NCBI RefSeq assembly: GCF_014384905.1
Contig: NZ_JACRSV010000002.1
Span: 1 to 64,000, forward strand
DNA: 64,000 nucleotides
Direction: 5' to 3'
From: Fumia xinanensis
GTDB taxonomy: Bacteria; Bacillota; Clostridia; Oscillospirales; Ruminococcaceae
Shown here: positions 50,605 to 60,045 of the stretch, one piece after another
How positions within the stretch are numbered: position 1 is the first letter of the stretch
Layout: each line of letters opens with the position of its first letter
Notes under the pieces: model-generated
The model's input: only the letters and a program-made list of their open reading frames with translations
Database searches by the model: none
What the model was told of the DNA's origin: nothing
Made by a program: the position numbers and the translations under genes

Positions 50605-50874
50605 ATGCGTGCAGTTATTTCAGTAGTCGGCAAGGATACGGTGGGGATTCTGGCCAAAGTCAGCGAGAAATGCGCGGAGGCCAACGCCAATATCGTCGAC
50701 GTGACCCAGACCATTTTGCAGGACATGTTCGTCATGGTCATGATGGTGGACATCTCCAAAATTTCCTGTGAGTTCGGCGCTTTGTCGGATATGCTCAGCA
50801 CTCTGGGAAAAGAGATGGGGCTTGACATCCACGTAATGCACGAGGACATCTTCAACTCGATGCACCGGATTTAA
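50605..50874 (+). CDS. ACT-domain protein (UPF0237)
   Basis: An 89-residue single-ACT-domain protein: [39 protein letters not shown] and a [19 protein letters not shown] end. Such proteins bind small ligands, probably amino acids. It is consistently paired with the PFL/UPF0210 gene that follows after 28 bases, so the two form an operon. GGAGGATTTTAT lies before the ATG. Confidence 0.93.
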   Translation: MRAVISVVGKDTVGILAKVSEKCAEANANIVDVTQTILQDMFVMVMMVDISKISCEFGALSDMLSTLGKEMGLDIHVMHEDIFNSMHRI

Positions 50875-50902
50875 CCGATTTGACGAAAGGGCTGAAAATA
50901 AG

Positions 50903-52261
50903 TTGATTAACGTTCATGATATTATGGAAACCATCAAGATGATCGAGGAGGAAAACCTCGACATCCGCACCACGACCATGGGGGTTTCCCTGTTGGACTG
51001 CGCTGATGGTGACATCAACCGTTCCTGCGAAAAGATTTACGAAAAAGTCTGCCGGAAAGCGGAGCATCTCGTCAGCACTGGCGAGGATATTGAGAAAAAA
51101 TATGGCATTCCCATCATCAACAAGCGGATTTCGGTCACTCCTATCGCCATGCTGCTGGCAGCCAGCGGCGGTGACCCGGTGAAATACGCTTTAACCCTGG
51201 AGAAAATTGCCAACCAGGTGGGGGTCAACTTCATCGGCGGGTATTCCGCGTTAGTGCAGAAAGGCTTTGCCGCCGGGGACGAGGAACTGATCCGTTCCAT
51301 TCCTGAGGCGCTCACCGTCACCGACCACCTCTGTTCCTCTGTAAACATCGGCTCTACCAAAACCGGCATCAATATGGACGCGGTGCGGCTCATGGGGCAG
51401 ATCGTCAAGCGGGCGTCTGAATTGACCGCCGACCGTGACTGCATCGGCAGCGCAAAGCTGGTGGTGTTCTGCAACGCCCCCGAGGATAACCCCTTTATGG
51501 CGGGCGCTTTCCACGGCCCCGGTGAGCCCGACTGCGTCATCAACGTGGGCGTTTCCGGCCCCGGCGTGGTGAGAGCCGCTCTTTCTAAACTGCCCAAAGA
51601 CGCCAACTTGACCGAGGTGGCTGACCTTATCAAGAAAATCGCCTTCAAAATCACCCGGATGGGCCAACTGGTCGGCACTGAGGCGTCAGAGCGGCTGGGT
51701 GTGCCCTTCGGCATCGTAGATTTGTCTCTCGCTCCCACTCCGGCGGTGGGCGACTCGGTGGCCCACATTCTCGAGGAAATGGGTCTTCAGATGTGTGGCG
51801 CCCACGGCACCACAGCGGCTTTGGCGCTTTTAAACGACGCGGTTAAAAAGGGTGGTGTTATGGCATCCTCTCATGTGGGCGGCTTGTCCGGCGCGTTCAT
51901 CCCGGTTTCTGAGGACGCTGGCATGATCGATGCGGCCCGCTGCGGCACCTTATCCATCGAGAAGCTGGAAGCCATGACGGCGGTTTGCTCCGTCGGTCTT
52001 GACATGATCGTCCTGCCCGGCGACGTGACCCCGGAAATCATCTCCGCCATCATCGCCGACGAGGCGGCCATCGGCATGGTCAACTCCAAGACCACCGCTG
52101 TCCGCGTCATTCCCGCCATCGGCAAAAAAATCGGCGAGGAATTGGAATTCGGCGGACTTTTGGGCAGCGGTCCGGTGATGAAAATCAATTACACCAGCCC
52201 CGAGACCTTTATTCATCGCGGCGGACGGATTCCCGCCCCGCTGCAGAGCCTCAAAAACTAA
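50903..52261 (+). CDS. PFL-family protein (UPF0210)
   Basis: A 452-residue cytoplasmic protein of the UPF0210/DUF711 family, structurally related to glycyl-radical-enzyme folds but without the radical Gly loop. Text: [70 protein letters not shown] start at 50903 with AAAGGG upstream. Exact reaction unknown; it depends on the ACT partner in many genomes. Confidence 0.92.
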   Translation: MINVHDIMETIKMIEEENLDIRTTTMGVSLLDCADGDINRSCEKIYEKVCRKAEHLVSTGEDIEKKYGIPIINKRISVTPIAMLLAASGGDPVKYALTLEKIANQVGVNFIGGYSALVQKGFAAGDEELIRSIPEALTVTDHLCSSVNIGSTKTGINMDAVRLMGQIVKRASELTADRDCIGSAKLVVFCNAPEDNPFMAGAFHGPGEPDCVINVGVSGPGVVRAALSKLPKDANLTEVADLIKKIAFKITRMGQLVGTEASERLGVPFGIVDLSLAPTPAVGDSVAHILEEMGLQMCGAHGTTAALALLNDAVKKGGVMASSHVGGLSGAFIPVSEDAGMIDAARCGTLSIEKLEAMTAVCSVGLDMIVLPGDVTPEIISAIIADEAAIGMVNSKTTAVRVIPAIGKKIGEELEFGGLLGSGPVMKINYTSPETFIHRGGRIPAPLQSLKN

Positions 52262-52266
52262 ACAGT

Positions 52267-52305
52267 ACCGGCGGAAGGCAAAATACTTTCCGCCGGTTTT
52301 TCTTT
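52267..52305 (+). terminator. Terminator of the ACT-PFL unit
   Basis: ACCGGCGGAA/TTCCGCCGGT with an 11-base loop and TTTTTCTTTTT, six bases after the stop. Confidence 0.88.
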
Positions 52306-52328
52306 TTGAAAAATATTTTTAAAATCTC

Positions 52329-52359
52329 TTGACTCTAACGCAGCGTCATGGTGTAGGAT
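52329..52359 (+). promoter_or_regulatory. MerR-type promoter with 19-base spacer
   Basis: -35 TTGACT (52329-52334) and -10 TAGGAT (52354-52359) are 19 bases apart, and the spacer contains ACGC-A-GCGT near its centre. The long spacer is the hallmark of promoters twisted open by MerR-family activators, here probably by the gene it drives. Confidence 0.6.
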
Positions 52360-52389
52360 GAAATCAAGGCCGAAAGGAGGAGAAAACCC

Positions 52390-53130
52390 ATGGAGAAATA
52401 TTCAGTCAGCGAGGTGGCGAAGCTCACCGGGATCAGCGTGCGCACTCTTCATTATTACGATGAAATCGGGCTGCTAAAACCGTCGGAGCTGAGCGAATCC
52501 AGATACCGGTATTACGATAGAGAAGCGCTTGCGGAGCTCCAGCAGATTCTCTTTTACCGGGAGCTGGATTTTCCCCTCAGAGAGATCCGGGGAATGATGC
52601 AAAGCCCTGGATACGACCGCCGAGAAGCGCTCAGGAACCACCGGGAGCTGTTAAAGCTCAAGCGGGAGCGGCTCGACCGGCTCATCGGCCTTGCAGATGA
52701 TACGCTGAAAGGAGAAAAGGATATGAGTTTTGAAGCATTTGACGTAACCGCTGTGGAAACGGCGAGAAAGCAGTTTGCCGAGGAGACGAAAAGCCGCTGG
52801 GGGAACACCCCGGCCTACGTGGAGAGCGAACGGAGGGCAGGCGGCTACTCTAAGGAGGACTGGACCGGGATTCAGGCAGAGATGGACGGAATTTTCCGCA
52901 GTTTCGCCGCCCTTGTGAGGAAAAACCCGGCAAGTCCGGAGGCACAGGAGCTGGTGCGGCGTTGGCAGGCGCATATCACGGCGCATTACTATGACTGCAC
53001 CGAGGAAATCATCGCGGGTCTCGGGGAAATGTACCTTTGCGACGAGCGGTTTCAGAAAAACCTCGACCAATACGGAGAAGGCACCGCCGCTTTTGTCAGC
53101 GAGGCAATTCGGTATTACTGCGGGAAGTAA
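52390..53130 (+). CDS. MerR-family regulator with TipAS domain
   Basis: A 246-residue activator. Winged HTH YSVSEVAKLTGISVRTLHYYDEIGLLKPS at residues 4-32, a dimerising helix (NHRELLKLKRERLDRLIGLADD), then a TipAS-type ligand domain from residue ~120 (ESERRAGGYSKEDWTGIQAEMDGIF, ITAHYYDCTEEIIAGLGEMY, DERFQKNLDQYGEGTAAFVSEAI). TipA proteins bind thiopeptides or similar drugs and activate multidrug genes. AAAGGAGGAG before ATG. It sits alone and probably activates itself. Confidence 0.92.
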   Translation: MEKYSVSEVAKLTGISVRTLHYYDEIGLLKPSELSESRYRYYDREALAELQQILFYRELDFPLREIRGMMQSPGYDRREALRNHRELLKLKRERLDRLIGLADDTLKGEKDMSFEAFDVTAVETARKQFAEETKSRWGNTPAYVESERRAGGYSKEDWTGIQAEMDGIFRSFAALVRKNPASPEAQELVRRWQAHITAHYYDCTEEIIAGLGEMYLCDERFQKNLDQYGEGTAAFVSEAIRYYCGK

Positions 53131-53137
53131 AAGGACA

Positions 53138-53177
53138 AAAAGAATCCGTTTCCGGAATTCCGGAAACGGATTCTTTT
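53138..53177. terminator. Perfect 40-base bidirectional terminator
   Basis: An uninterrupted palindrome centred on GGAA|TTCC with A/T runs at the ends (arm core AAGAATCCGTTTCCGGAA), between convergent merR and argF genes. Confidence 0.88.
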
Positions 53178-53190
53178 ATTTTCAGCGTTT

Positions 53191-54111
53191 TTACTTCTTC
53201 TCCATCAGCTTGACCATAACGGCCTTCTGGGCGTGGAGACGGTTTTCCGCCTCGTCGAAAATCTCGTTGGCGTGAGCCTCGAACACCTTGGCGGTGATTT
53301 CTTCCTCCCGGTGGGCGGGCAGGCAGTGAAGTACCATTGCGCTCTCCTTGGCGGCTTCCATAACCGCGTCGTTGATCTGGTAGCCCTCGAAAACCTTCCG
53401 GCGGGCGGCGGCTTCCTCTTCCTGGCCCATGGAAGCCCAAACGTCGGTGGTGACCACATCTGCGTTTGCGGCCATTTCTAGGATGTTCTCGCTCATGGAG
53501 AATTTATCGCCGTAGGCTTTCGCAAACTCCAGTACCTGCGGGTCAGGCTGGTAGGAGTCGGGGCAGGCGATGGTCACTTCCATGCCAACAGTCAGTCCGC
53601 CGACGATGAGGGAATTCGCCATGTTGTTTCCGTCGCCGATGTAGCACATTTTGAGACCTTCGAGGGCGCCTTTGTGTTCCCGGACGGTCATCAAATCGGC
53701 GAGAATCTGGCAGGGGTGGCAGTAGTCGGTGAGGCCGTTGATGATGGGGATGGAGCCGTATTCCGCCAAATCCTCCACTTCCTTCTGGGCAAAGGTGCGG
53801 ATCATGATACCATCGAGATACCGGGAGAGAACTCGGGCGGTGTCCTGCGCCGGCTCGCCGCGGCCGATCTGCAAATCGCGGGAAGAAAGAAACAGCGCCT
53901 GGCCCCCCAACTGGTACATGCCGGTCTCAAAGGAAACCCGGGTACGGGTGGAGGATTTCTGGAAAATCATGCCCAGAGTCTGGCCTTCCAGACGTTTGTG
54001 GGCGATGCCGTGCTTTTGCTCGTATTTTAGCTGGTCGGCGAGGTTTAGGATGTCGAGAATTTCATCTTTGGAGCAGTCGCTTAATTTCAGCAGATGTTTC
54101 ATAAGGCTCAT
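53191..54111 (-). CDS. argF: Ornithine carbamoyltransferase
   Basis: A 306-residue cytosolic enzyme making citrulline from ornithine and carbamoyl phosphate. Motifs: KSSTRTRVSFETG (carbamoyl-phosphate loop) near residues 51-63, DYCHPCQILADL near 128-139, HCLPAHREEE near 265-274. GAAAGGAATG upstream of the ATG. Last gene of the arginine operon, 13 bases after argD; the arrangement argGHCJBDF gives the whole pathway from glutamate apart from carbamoyl phosphate. Confidence 0.96.
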   Translation of the reverse strand: MSLMKHLLKLSDCSKDEILDILNLADQLKYEQKHGIAHKRLEGQTLGMIFQKSSTRTRVSFETGMYQLGGQALFLSSRDLQIGRGEPAQDTARVLSRYLDGIMIRTFAQKEVEDLAEYGSIPIINGLTDYCHPCQILADLMTVREHKGALEGLKMCYIGDGNNMANSLIVGGLTVGMEVTIACPDSYQPDPQVLEFAKAYGDKFSMSENILEMAANADVVTTDVWASMGQEEEAAARRKVFEGYQINDAVMEAAKESAMVLHCLPAHREEEITAKVFEAHANEIFDEAENRLHAQKAVMVKLMEKK

Positions 54112-54124
54112 TCCTTTCTTTCTA

Positions 54125-55297
54125 TTAAGATAACACTTCCCAGAGGACGTTGAGGCCCCGGGTCAGTTCTTCGTCGGTGATGGTGAGGGGCGGCAGCAGG
54201 CGGACCTTCGTCTTGGCGGTGAGAACCAACAGCCCTTTTTCGAGACAGGCTTTGGCCACATCGGCGCTCTTTTTTGTTTTCAGCTCGATGCCGACCATCA
54301 GCCCCAGGCCGCTCAACGATTTCACTTCGGGGCAGCAGGCGAGACAGGCGCGGATTTTTTCTCCCTTTAGTTCCACTTCTTTGAGGAAAGGGTCGTTGGC
54401 CACCTTTTTCAGCACCGCGTTTGCCCCGGCGCAGACCACCGGGTTGCCGCCGAAGGTGGTGCCGTGGGTGCTGGCACCCAAAACGTCTTTGAGCTTGTCG
54501 TTTACCAGCACCGCGCCGATGGGCAGGCCGCCGCCCAAGCCTTTTGCCAGAGTGGTGATGTCCGGCTGCACGCCGAAATGCTCGCCGCAGAGGAGCTTGC
54601 CCGTCCGGCCGATGCCGGTCTGGACTTCGTCGCCGATGACAAGGATGTCATGTTCGTTGCAGTAGCTGACCACCTTTTTCACGTAGTCTTTGTCCAAGGC
54701 GTTGACGCCGCCTTCGCCCTGAATGAACTCCATCATGACGGCGCAGGTGGTTTTGCCGACGGCTTTCAAAAAGTCGTCAAAATCGTTGGCAATGGAGTAG
54801 GAAAAACCCTCGGTGAAGGGATAGAAGTAGTTGTGAAATACTTCCTGACCGGTGGCGGCCAGAGTGGTCACCGTCCGGCCGTGGAAGGAGTTTAGCAGGG
54901 TAATAATGCCGTTGCGTCCCGGGCCGTACTTGTCGAAGCTGTACTTCCGGGCGACTTTAATGGCGCCTTCGTTGGCCTCCGCGCCGGAGTTTCCGAAGAA
55001 AACGCGGCTGTAGCCGGTTTTTTCGCAGAGGGTTTTTGCCAGCTCCACGTCGGGGAGGGTGTAATAGAGGTTGGAGATATGGGCGAGATTCCCCGCCTGC
55101 TCGGTGACGGCTTTCACCCAGCTTTCGTCTCCAAAGCCAAGGGAATTGACCCCAATGCCGCTGGTGAAGTCCACGTATTCTTTGCCGTTACTGTCGGTGC
55201 AAACAGCGCCTTTTCCTTTGACAATACAGGCGTCAAAACGGCCGTAGGTGTTCATAATGTATTGTTTATCTTGCTCTTTGACATGCTGAAAGTCCAT
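54125..55297 (-). CDS. argD: Acetylornithine aminotransferase
   Basis: A 390-residue PLP enzyme converting N-acetylglutamate semialdehyde and glutamate to N-acetylornithine. Motifs: FGNSGAEANEGAIKVARKY near residues 100-118, NSFHGRTVTTLAATGQ, IGDEVQTGIGRTGKLL, and the PLP lysine in TTLAKGLGGGLPIGA near 248. Lies between argB and argF with 13-17 base gaps; GGAAGGA before the ATG. Confidence 0.95.
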   Translation of the reverse strand: MDFQHVKEQDKQYIMNTYGRFDACIVKGKGAVCTDSNGKEYVDFTSGIGVNSLGFGDESWVKAVTEQAGNLAHISNLYYTLPDVELAKTLCEKTGYSRVFFGNSGAEANEGAIKVARKYSFDKYGPGRNGIITLLNSFHGRTVTTLAATGQEVFHNYFYPFTEGFSYSIANDFDDFLKAVGKTTCAVMMEFIQGEGGVNALDKDYVKKVVSYCNEHDILVIGDEVQTGIGRTGKLLCGEHFGVQPDITTLAKGLGGGLPIGAVLVNDKLKDVLGASTHGTTFGGNPVVCAGANAVLKKVANDPFLKEVELKGEKIRACLACCPEVKSLSGLGLMVGIELKTKKSADVAKACLEKGLLVLTAKTKVRLLPPLTITDEELTRGLNVLWEVLS

Positions 55298-55314
55298 TTT
55301 GGGTCAGTCCTTCC

Positions 55315-56175
55315 TTATTTAAACAGGGTGCCAATACCTTCGTTGGAGAGAATTTCAATGAGGATGGAGTGGGGGATGCGCCCGTCGATGATGCAGGTTT
55401 TCTGCACGCCACGGCGCACCGCCTCGACACAGCACTCGATTTTCGGGATCATGCCGCCGGAGATAATGCCCTGCTTGACGAGAAAAGGCACTTCGCTGAC
55501 GTTGACCTCTGGGATAAGGCTCGTTTCATCGTCTTTGTCCCGCAGAAGCCCCCGGATGTCGGTCATGAGGATGAGGTTTTCCGCCCCAAGTGCCGAAGCG
55601 ATACGGGAAGCGGCCGTATCGGCGTTGATGTTGTAGACCTGGCCTTCGCTGTCGGTGGCGACGGTGGCTACAACGGGGATATAACCGTTATTGAGGGCGT
55701 CCATGATGGGCTTTACGTCCACATCGGTGATTTCCCCTACATAACCCAAATCGTCGTCGCCCTTCATCTTTCGCACCTTGAGCATCTTGCCGTCAGAGCC
55801 GCAAAGGCCTAAAGCAGTGCCGTTGTGCTGCTCCAGGAGGGCGACCAGCTCTTTGTTCACTTTACCGGCCAGCACCATCCGGACGATCTCGGCGGTTTCC
55901 TTATCGGTGTACCGAAGGCCGTTAACGAATTTACTCTCGATGCCGACTTTTTGCAGCATCTGGTTGATTTCCGGGCCGCCCCCGTGGATGAGCACCGCCT
56001 TGATGCCCACGAGGCTCAAAAGGACGATGTCGCTCATGACGGCGTTTTTCAGTTCCTCGCTAGTCATGGCGTTGCCGCCGTATTTGATGACAACGATTTT
56101 GTCGTGGTATTTCTGGATATAGGGGAGCGCGTCGTTTAAAACCTGCGCTTTTATGCTGTTAGAAATGTCGAGCAT
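55315..56175 (-). CDS. argB: Acetylglutamate kinase
   Basis: A 286-residue amino-acid kinase phosphorylating N-acetylglutamate. VVIKYGGNAMTSEELKN near residues 23-39 binds phosphate, ALIHGGGPEIN near 57-68 binds the substrate, NINADTAASRIASALGAE and MTDIRGLL follow. An N-terminal helix (LDISNSIKAQVLNDALPYIQKYH) of this kind marks arginine-inhibited hexameric enzymes, so feedback control is likely. Start at 56175 (MLDISN); codons upstream overlap argJ spacing and are not conserved-looking. Confidence 0.95.
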   Translation of the reverse strand: MLDISNSIKAQVLNDALPYIQKYHDKIVVIKYGGNAMTSEELKNAVMSDIVLLSLVGIKAVLIHGGGPEINQMLQKVGIESKFVNGLRYTDKETAEIVRMVLAGKVNKELVALLEQHNGTALGLCGSDGKMLKVRKMKGDDDLGYVGEITDVDVKPIMDALNNGYIPVVATVATDSEGQVYNINADTAASRIASALGAENLILMTDIRGLLRDKDDETSLIPEVNVSEVPFLVKQGIISGGMIPKIECCVEAVRRGVQKTCIIDGRIPHSILIEILSNEGIGTLFK

Positions 56176-56213
56176 AGGAGTATCATGCCTTTCTCCAAAA
56201 TGGATTCGTAAGA

Positions 56214-57449
56214 TCAGGTGCGGTAGTCGCCGTTGATTTTTACGTAGTCGTAGGTCAGGTCGCAACCCCAGGACACAGCGGATTCTTCGCCGCTGTTCAG
56301 GTTTACCATGACCTTGATTTCGTCTGCGGAGAGGACCTCTTTGGCGATTTCCTCCGAAAAGTCGATGCCCGATCCTCCCTCACAGACGGCCAGCATACCG
56401 CATTTGGAGGCAAAGGAAACGTCTACCTTATGAACGTCCACCTCACAGTCGGCATAGCCAATGGCGCAGAGGACTCTTCCCCAGTTGGCGTCGGCGCCGA
56501 ACATGGCGGCTTTGAATAGGGAAGAAGTGATGACCGATTTGGCAACGGTTTTCGCCTGATGTTTGTCCTTGGCGCCGCTGACGATGCACTCGAGAAGCTT
56601 GGTGGCGCCCTCGCCGTCCTTGGCGATCATCCGGGACAGGTTCATCAGCACCACATAGAGGCCGTTTAAAAACATCTCAAAATTTTCGTCCTGGGTGACG
56701 ATTTTCGGGTTTTTGGCCTCGCCGGACGCCATCAGAGAAACCATGTCGTTGGTGGAGGTGTCCCCGTCGATGCTCACCATATTAAAGGTTTCGTCCACCA
56801 CCTGTTTCAGGGCGATCTGTAAGGGTTCCGGCGCGATGGACACGTCGGACGTGAGAAAGCAGAGCATGGTGGCCATGTTGGGATGAATCATGCCGGAGCC
56901 TTTGGCACAGCCGCCGATGCGGCATTTGACCCCGCCCAACAGGAACTCCACCGCCACTTCCTTTTTGACGGTATCGGTGGTCATGATGGCTTGAGCAAAA
57001 TCGCCGTTTCCGTCGATGGCGAGGGATTTCGCCAAGTCGGGCATAGCCTCCTCGATGGGCTCAATGGGCAAGGGTTGGCCGATGACACCGGTGGAAGCGA
57101 CGATGATGTCGTCCGAAGCCATATCCAGCTCGTTGGCGGCGATGGCGCACATGAGTTCCGCCTTTTCGATGCCGTCGGCGTTGCAGGTGTTGGCAATTCC
57201 GCTGTTGACGATGACCGCTTGGGCCTTGCCATTTTTCAGGTGGTCTTTCGTCACGTCCAAGGGTGCGCCTTTTACCTTGTTTTGGGTGTAAACGGCGGCG
57301 GAAACAGCGGGTTTATTGGCTGTGATCAGCCCCAGATCCTTTTTAGTTTTGTTGGCGCGGATGCCGCAGTGCAGCCCCGCCGCCTGAAAGCCTTTGGAGG
57401 CGGTAACGCCGCCGTCCACAAAGGCGAATCCTTCAAATTTTACGAGCAT
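56214..57449 (-). CDS. argJ: Glutamate N-acetyltransferase / ornithine acetyltransferase
   Basis: A 411-residue self-cleaving enzyme that moves the acetyl group from acetylornithine to glutamate, recycling it; many ArgJ also use acetyl-CoA. Cleavage and nucleophile Thr lie in HPNMATMLCFLTSD near residues 180-193. Others: STGVIGQPLPIE, SIDGDTSTNDMVSLMASG, SVSFASKCGM-type segment and DLTYDYVKINGDYRT end. No argA/argE is present in the window, consistent with the cyclic pathway. AAAGGAATGAAG lies before the ATG. Confidence 0.95.
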   Translation of the reverse strand: MLVKFEGFAFVDGGVTASKGFQAAGLHCGIRANKTKKDLGLITANKPAVSAAVYTQNKVKGAPLDVTKDHLKNGKAQAVIVNSGIANTCNADGIEKAELMCAIAANELDMASDDIIVASTGVIGQPLPIEPIEEAMPDLAKSLAIDGNGDFAQAIMTTDTVKKEVAVEFLLGGVKCRIGGCAKGSGMIHPNMATMLCFLTSDVSIAPEPLQIALKQVVDETFNMVSIDGDTSTNDMVSLMASGEAKNPKIVTQDENFEMFLNGLYVVLMNLSRMIAKDGEGATKLLECIVSGAKDKHQAKTVAKSVITSSLFKAAMFGADANWGRVLCAIGYADCEVDVHKVDVSFASKCGMLAVCEGGSGIDFSEEIAKEVLSADEIKVMVNLNSGEESAVSWGCDLTYDYVKINGDYRT

Positions 57450-57529
57450 TGATCTTCATTCCTTTCTTGGGAAGGCGTGAAATAAGAGTGGAAAGCGCAA
57501 AGCGGGTTCAAAGAACCCCATTTGTATTT

Positions 57530-58570
57530 TTAGAAAATCGGCGCGATGAGTTTTAATCCGGCGTTTTCCGGGAGTCCCAGCACCAGATTCATGTTCTGGA
57601 TGGCCTGGCCAGCAGCCCCTTTAACCATATTGTCGATGGCAGAGACCAAAATCGCCCGGTCGGTGCGCTTGTCGTAGTGGACGGAGATCTGGCAGTTGTT
57701 GGTGCATCGGACGTTTTTCAGGTTGACGATGTCTCCTAAGGGGAGCACCGTTACAAATTCTTCATCCTGATAGAAGTCCGCGTACATTTTATGGAGGGCT
57801 TCCGCGCTGGACGGTTTCGTCATGTCCACGTAGATGGTGGATACGATGCCCCGGTTCACCGGAAGCAGGTGGGGAACAAAAGTGAGGGTCACTTTTTCTC
57901 CCGCCAGGGCGGACAAATTTTGTTCGATTTCTGGGGTGTGCCGATGGGAAGCGATTTTATAGGGAGAAAACGCTTCGTTGCATTCAGGGTAATGGGTGGT
58001 GAGGGAGAGCCCTCTGCCCGCGCCCGTCACGCCGGATTTGGCGTCGATGATCACGTGTTTTAAGTCGGCAAGGCCCGATTTCACGAGGGGGGCCAATCCC
58101 AAACTTGAACAAGTGACATAGCAGCCGGGGTTGGCGATGATTTTTGCTCCTTTTGCCTTCTGACGGTCCAGCTCCGGAATGCAGTAGACCGCCAGGTCGT
58201 GAAGTTCTTTTTCCTTGTAGGACAGGCCGTACCACTCGTTGTAGTCAGCTTCATCGTATAGCCGGAAATCGGCCCCCAGGTCGATAAAAGTCCGGCCTTT
58301 TTCCACGCATTTTTTGGCGATGGGCTCGCAGAGACCGTGGGGCAGGGAGGCAAAAACCACGTCGCTTTTCTCGATGACGGCGTCCGCGTCTTCCAAGATG
58401 AGGTCGGTGACGCCGATGAAGTTGGGGTAAATTTCCGCCAAGGTTTTCCCTTCATAGGAAACCGAGCTGACGGCGGCTAAAGTCACGTGAGGGTGGGACA
58501 TCAAAAGCCGCGCCAGCTCCGCTCCCGCGTAGCCGGTGGCGCCGATAATGCCCGCTTTGATAGTACTCAT
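57530..58570 (-). CDS. argC: N-acetyl-gamma-glutamyl-phosphate reductase
   Basis: A 346-residue NADPH-dependent reductase. GIIGATGYAGAELARLL at residues 6-22 is the dinucleotide loop; the catalytic Cys is in IIANPGCYVTCSSLGL near residue 150, and the His region is in ASHRHTPEIEQ. Start at 58570 (MSTIKAG), the usual N-terminus, with GAAAGGATG upstream. Sits between argH and argJ in the operon. Confidence 0.96.
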   Translation of the reverse strand: MSTIKAGIIGATGYAGAELARLLMSHPHVTLAAVSSVSYEGKTLAEIYPNFIGVTDLILEDADAVIEKSDVVFASLPHGLCEPIAKKCVEKGRTFIDLGADFRLYDEADYNEWYGLSYKEKELHDLAVYCIPELDRQKAKGAKIIANPGCYVTCSSLGLAPLVKSGLADLKHVIIDAKSGVTGAGRGLSLTTHYPECNEAFSPYKIASHRHTPEIEQNLSALAGEKVTLTFVPHLLPVNRGIVSTIYVDMTKPSSAEALHKMYADFYQDEEFVTVLPLGDIVNLKNVRCTNNCQISVHYDKRTDRAILVSAIDNMVKGAAGQAIQNMNLVLGLPENAGLKLIAPIF

Positions 58571-58598
58571 ATGTTTAAAACATCCTTTCCGGAGCGAT

Positions 58599-59978
58599 TT
58601 AAAAAGCAGTAAGTGCCGCGTTGACGGCGGCAATTTGTTCGGAAACCCGCTCTTTGGCCGGGCCGCCGATGCAGTTTCTCGTAAACGCGCAGGTTTTCAG
58701 GTTGATGGCGTCGTAGACGTCCTCTGCAAAGACGTCGCTTAATTTTTGGTATTCTTTGAGCGGCAGAGTCTCCATGGTGCAGTTTAACTCGATGCACCGG
58801 GCAACCAGAGTGCCGGTGATTTTATAAGCGTCTCGGAAAGGAACTCCTTTTTTGGTCAGGTAATCGGCGCAGTCGGTGGCGTTTATAAAACCCTTCGCCG
58901 CGGCGGCCCGCATGTTGTCGGGAAGCACTTTGGCGGTCGCCAGCATGGGGTCAAAGGTCACAAGGCAGAGTTTCACCGTGTCGACGGCGTCAAAGATCGC
59001 CTCTTTGTCTTCCTGCATATCCTTGTTGTAAGCGAGGGGGAGGGATTTCATCATCGACAGCAGAGTGACGAGGTCGCCGTAGACCCTTCCTGTCTTTCCA
59101 CGGACCAGTTCCGCCACGTCGGGGTTTTTCTTTTGAGGCATGATGCTGGAACCGGTGGCAAAGGCGTCGTCCAGTTCCATAAACTTGAACTCCCAAGAAC
59201 ACCAGAGGATGATTTCCTCCGATAAGCGGGACAGGTGCATCATGATGGTGGCGATGGCCGAGCAGAGTTCAATGCAGAAATCCCGGTCGGAAACCCCGTC
59301 CAGGGAGTTGAGCATCGGGCCGTCAAACCCTAGGAGGGAGGCGGTCATTTCCCGGTCGATGGGGTAGGTGGTTCCGGCCAGAGCGCCGCTGCCCAAGGGG
59401 CAGTAGTTCATCCGCTTGTTGGTGTCGGAGAGCCTTCCCAAATCCCGCAAAAACATGTTGGCGTAGGCCATCAGGTGATGGGCAAAGGTAATGGGCTGTG
59501 CCCGCTGTAAATGAGTGTAGCCGGGCATAATGGTTTCGAGGTTATCTTCCGCCATTTTGCAGACGGTTTCAATAAACTTTTTGAGCAGTCCCTGAATCTC
59601 CGCGATTTCGTCCCGCAAGTAAAGCCGGATGTCCAAGGCCACCTGATCGTTTCTCGAACGGGCGGTGTGGAGGCGCTTGCCAGCGTCGCCGATGCGTGTA
59701 GTGAGCTCCGCTTCAACGAACATGTGGATGTCTTCTGCTTCCATGTCGAACTGCAGAGCGCCTGAAGTGAGATCCGCCAAAATACCGTTTAACCCTTCGA
59801 TGATTTTGTCGGCGTCCTCCTTTGGGATGATGCCCTGCTTGCCCAGCATGGTGGCGTGGGCGATGGAGCCGAAAATATCCTGTTTGTACATCCGTCCGTC
59901 AAATGAAATGGAGGAATTGAAATCGTTGACCTTACTGTCCGCCTCTTTTTGAAAGCGGCCCGCCCACATTTTTCCCAT
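58599..59978 (-). CDS. argH: Argininosuccinate lyase
   Basis: A 459-residue fumarase-superfamily enzyme splitting argininosuccinate to arginine and fumarate. Starts KMWAGRFQKEADSKVNDFNSSI; substrate segments TARSRNDQVALDIRLY near 108-122 and PGYTHLQRAQPITFAHH near 154-170; signature GSSIMPQKKNPDVAEL near 277-292 with the catalytic Ser. GGAAGGA upstream of the ATG. Second gene of the operon, 67 bases after argG. Confidence 0.96.
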   Translation of the reverse strand: MGKMWAGRFQKEADSKVNDFNSSISFDGRMYKQDIFGSIAHATMLGKQGIIPKEDADKIIEGLNGILADLTSGALQFDMEAEDIHMFVEAELTTRIGDAGKRLHTARSRNDQVALDIRLYLRDEIAEIQGLLKKFIETVCKMAEDNLETIMPGYTHLQRAQPITFAHHLMAYANMFLRDLGRLSDTNKRMNYCPLGSGALAGTTYPIDREMTASLLGFDGPMLNSLDGVSDRDFCIELCSAIATIMMHLSRLSEEIILWCSWEFKFMELDDAFATGSSIMPQKKNPDVAELVRGKTGRVYGDLVTLLSMMKSLPLAYNKDMQEDKEAIFDAVDTVKLCLVTFDPMLATAKVLPDNMRAAAAKGFINATDCADYLTKKGVPFRDAYKITGTLVARCIELNCTMETLPLKEYQKLSDVFAEDVYDAINLKTCAFTRNCIGGPAKERVSEQIAAVNAALTAF

Positions 59979-60045
59979 GAATCTGTATCCTTCCTTTTCT
60001 TCATGATAAGCAAAGGGCAGAGTCAGCCTCTGCCCGCTTCAGTTT

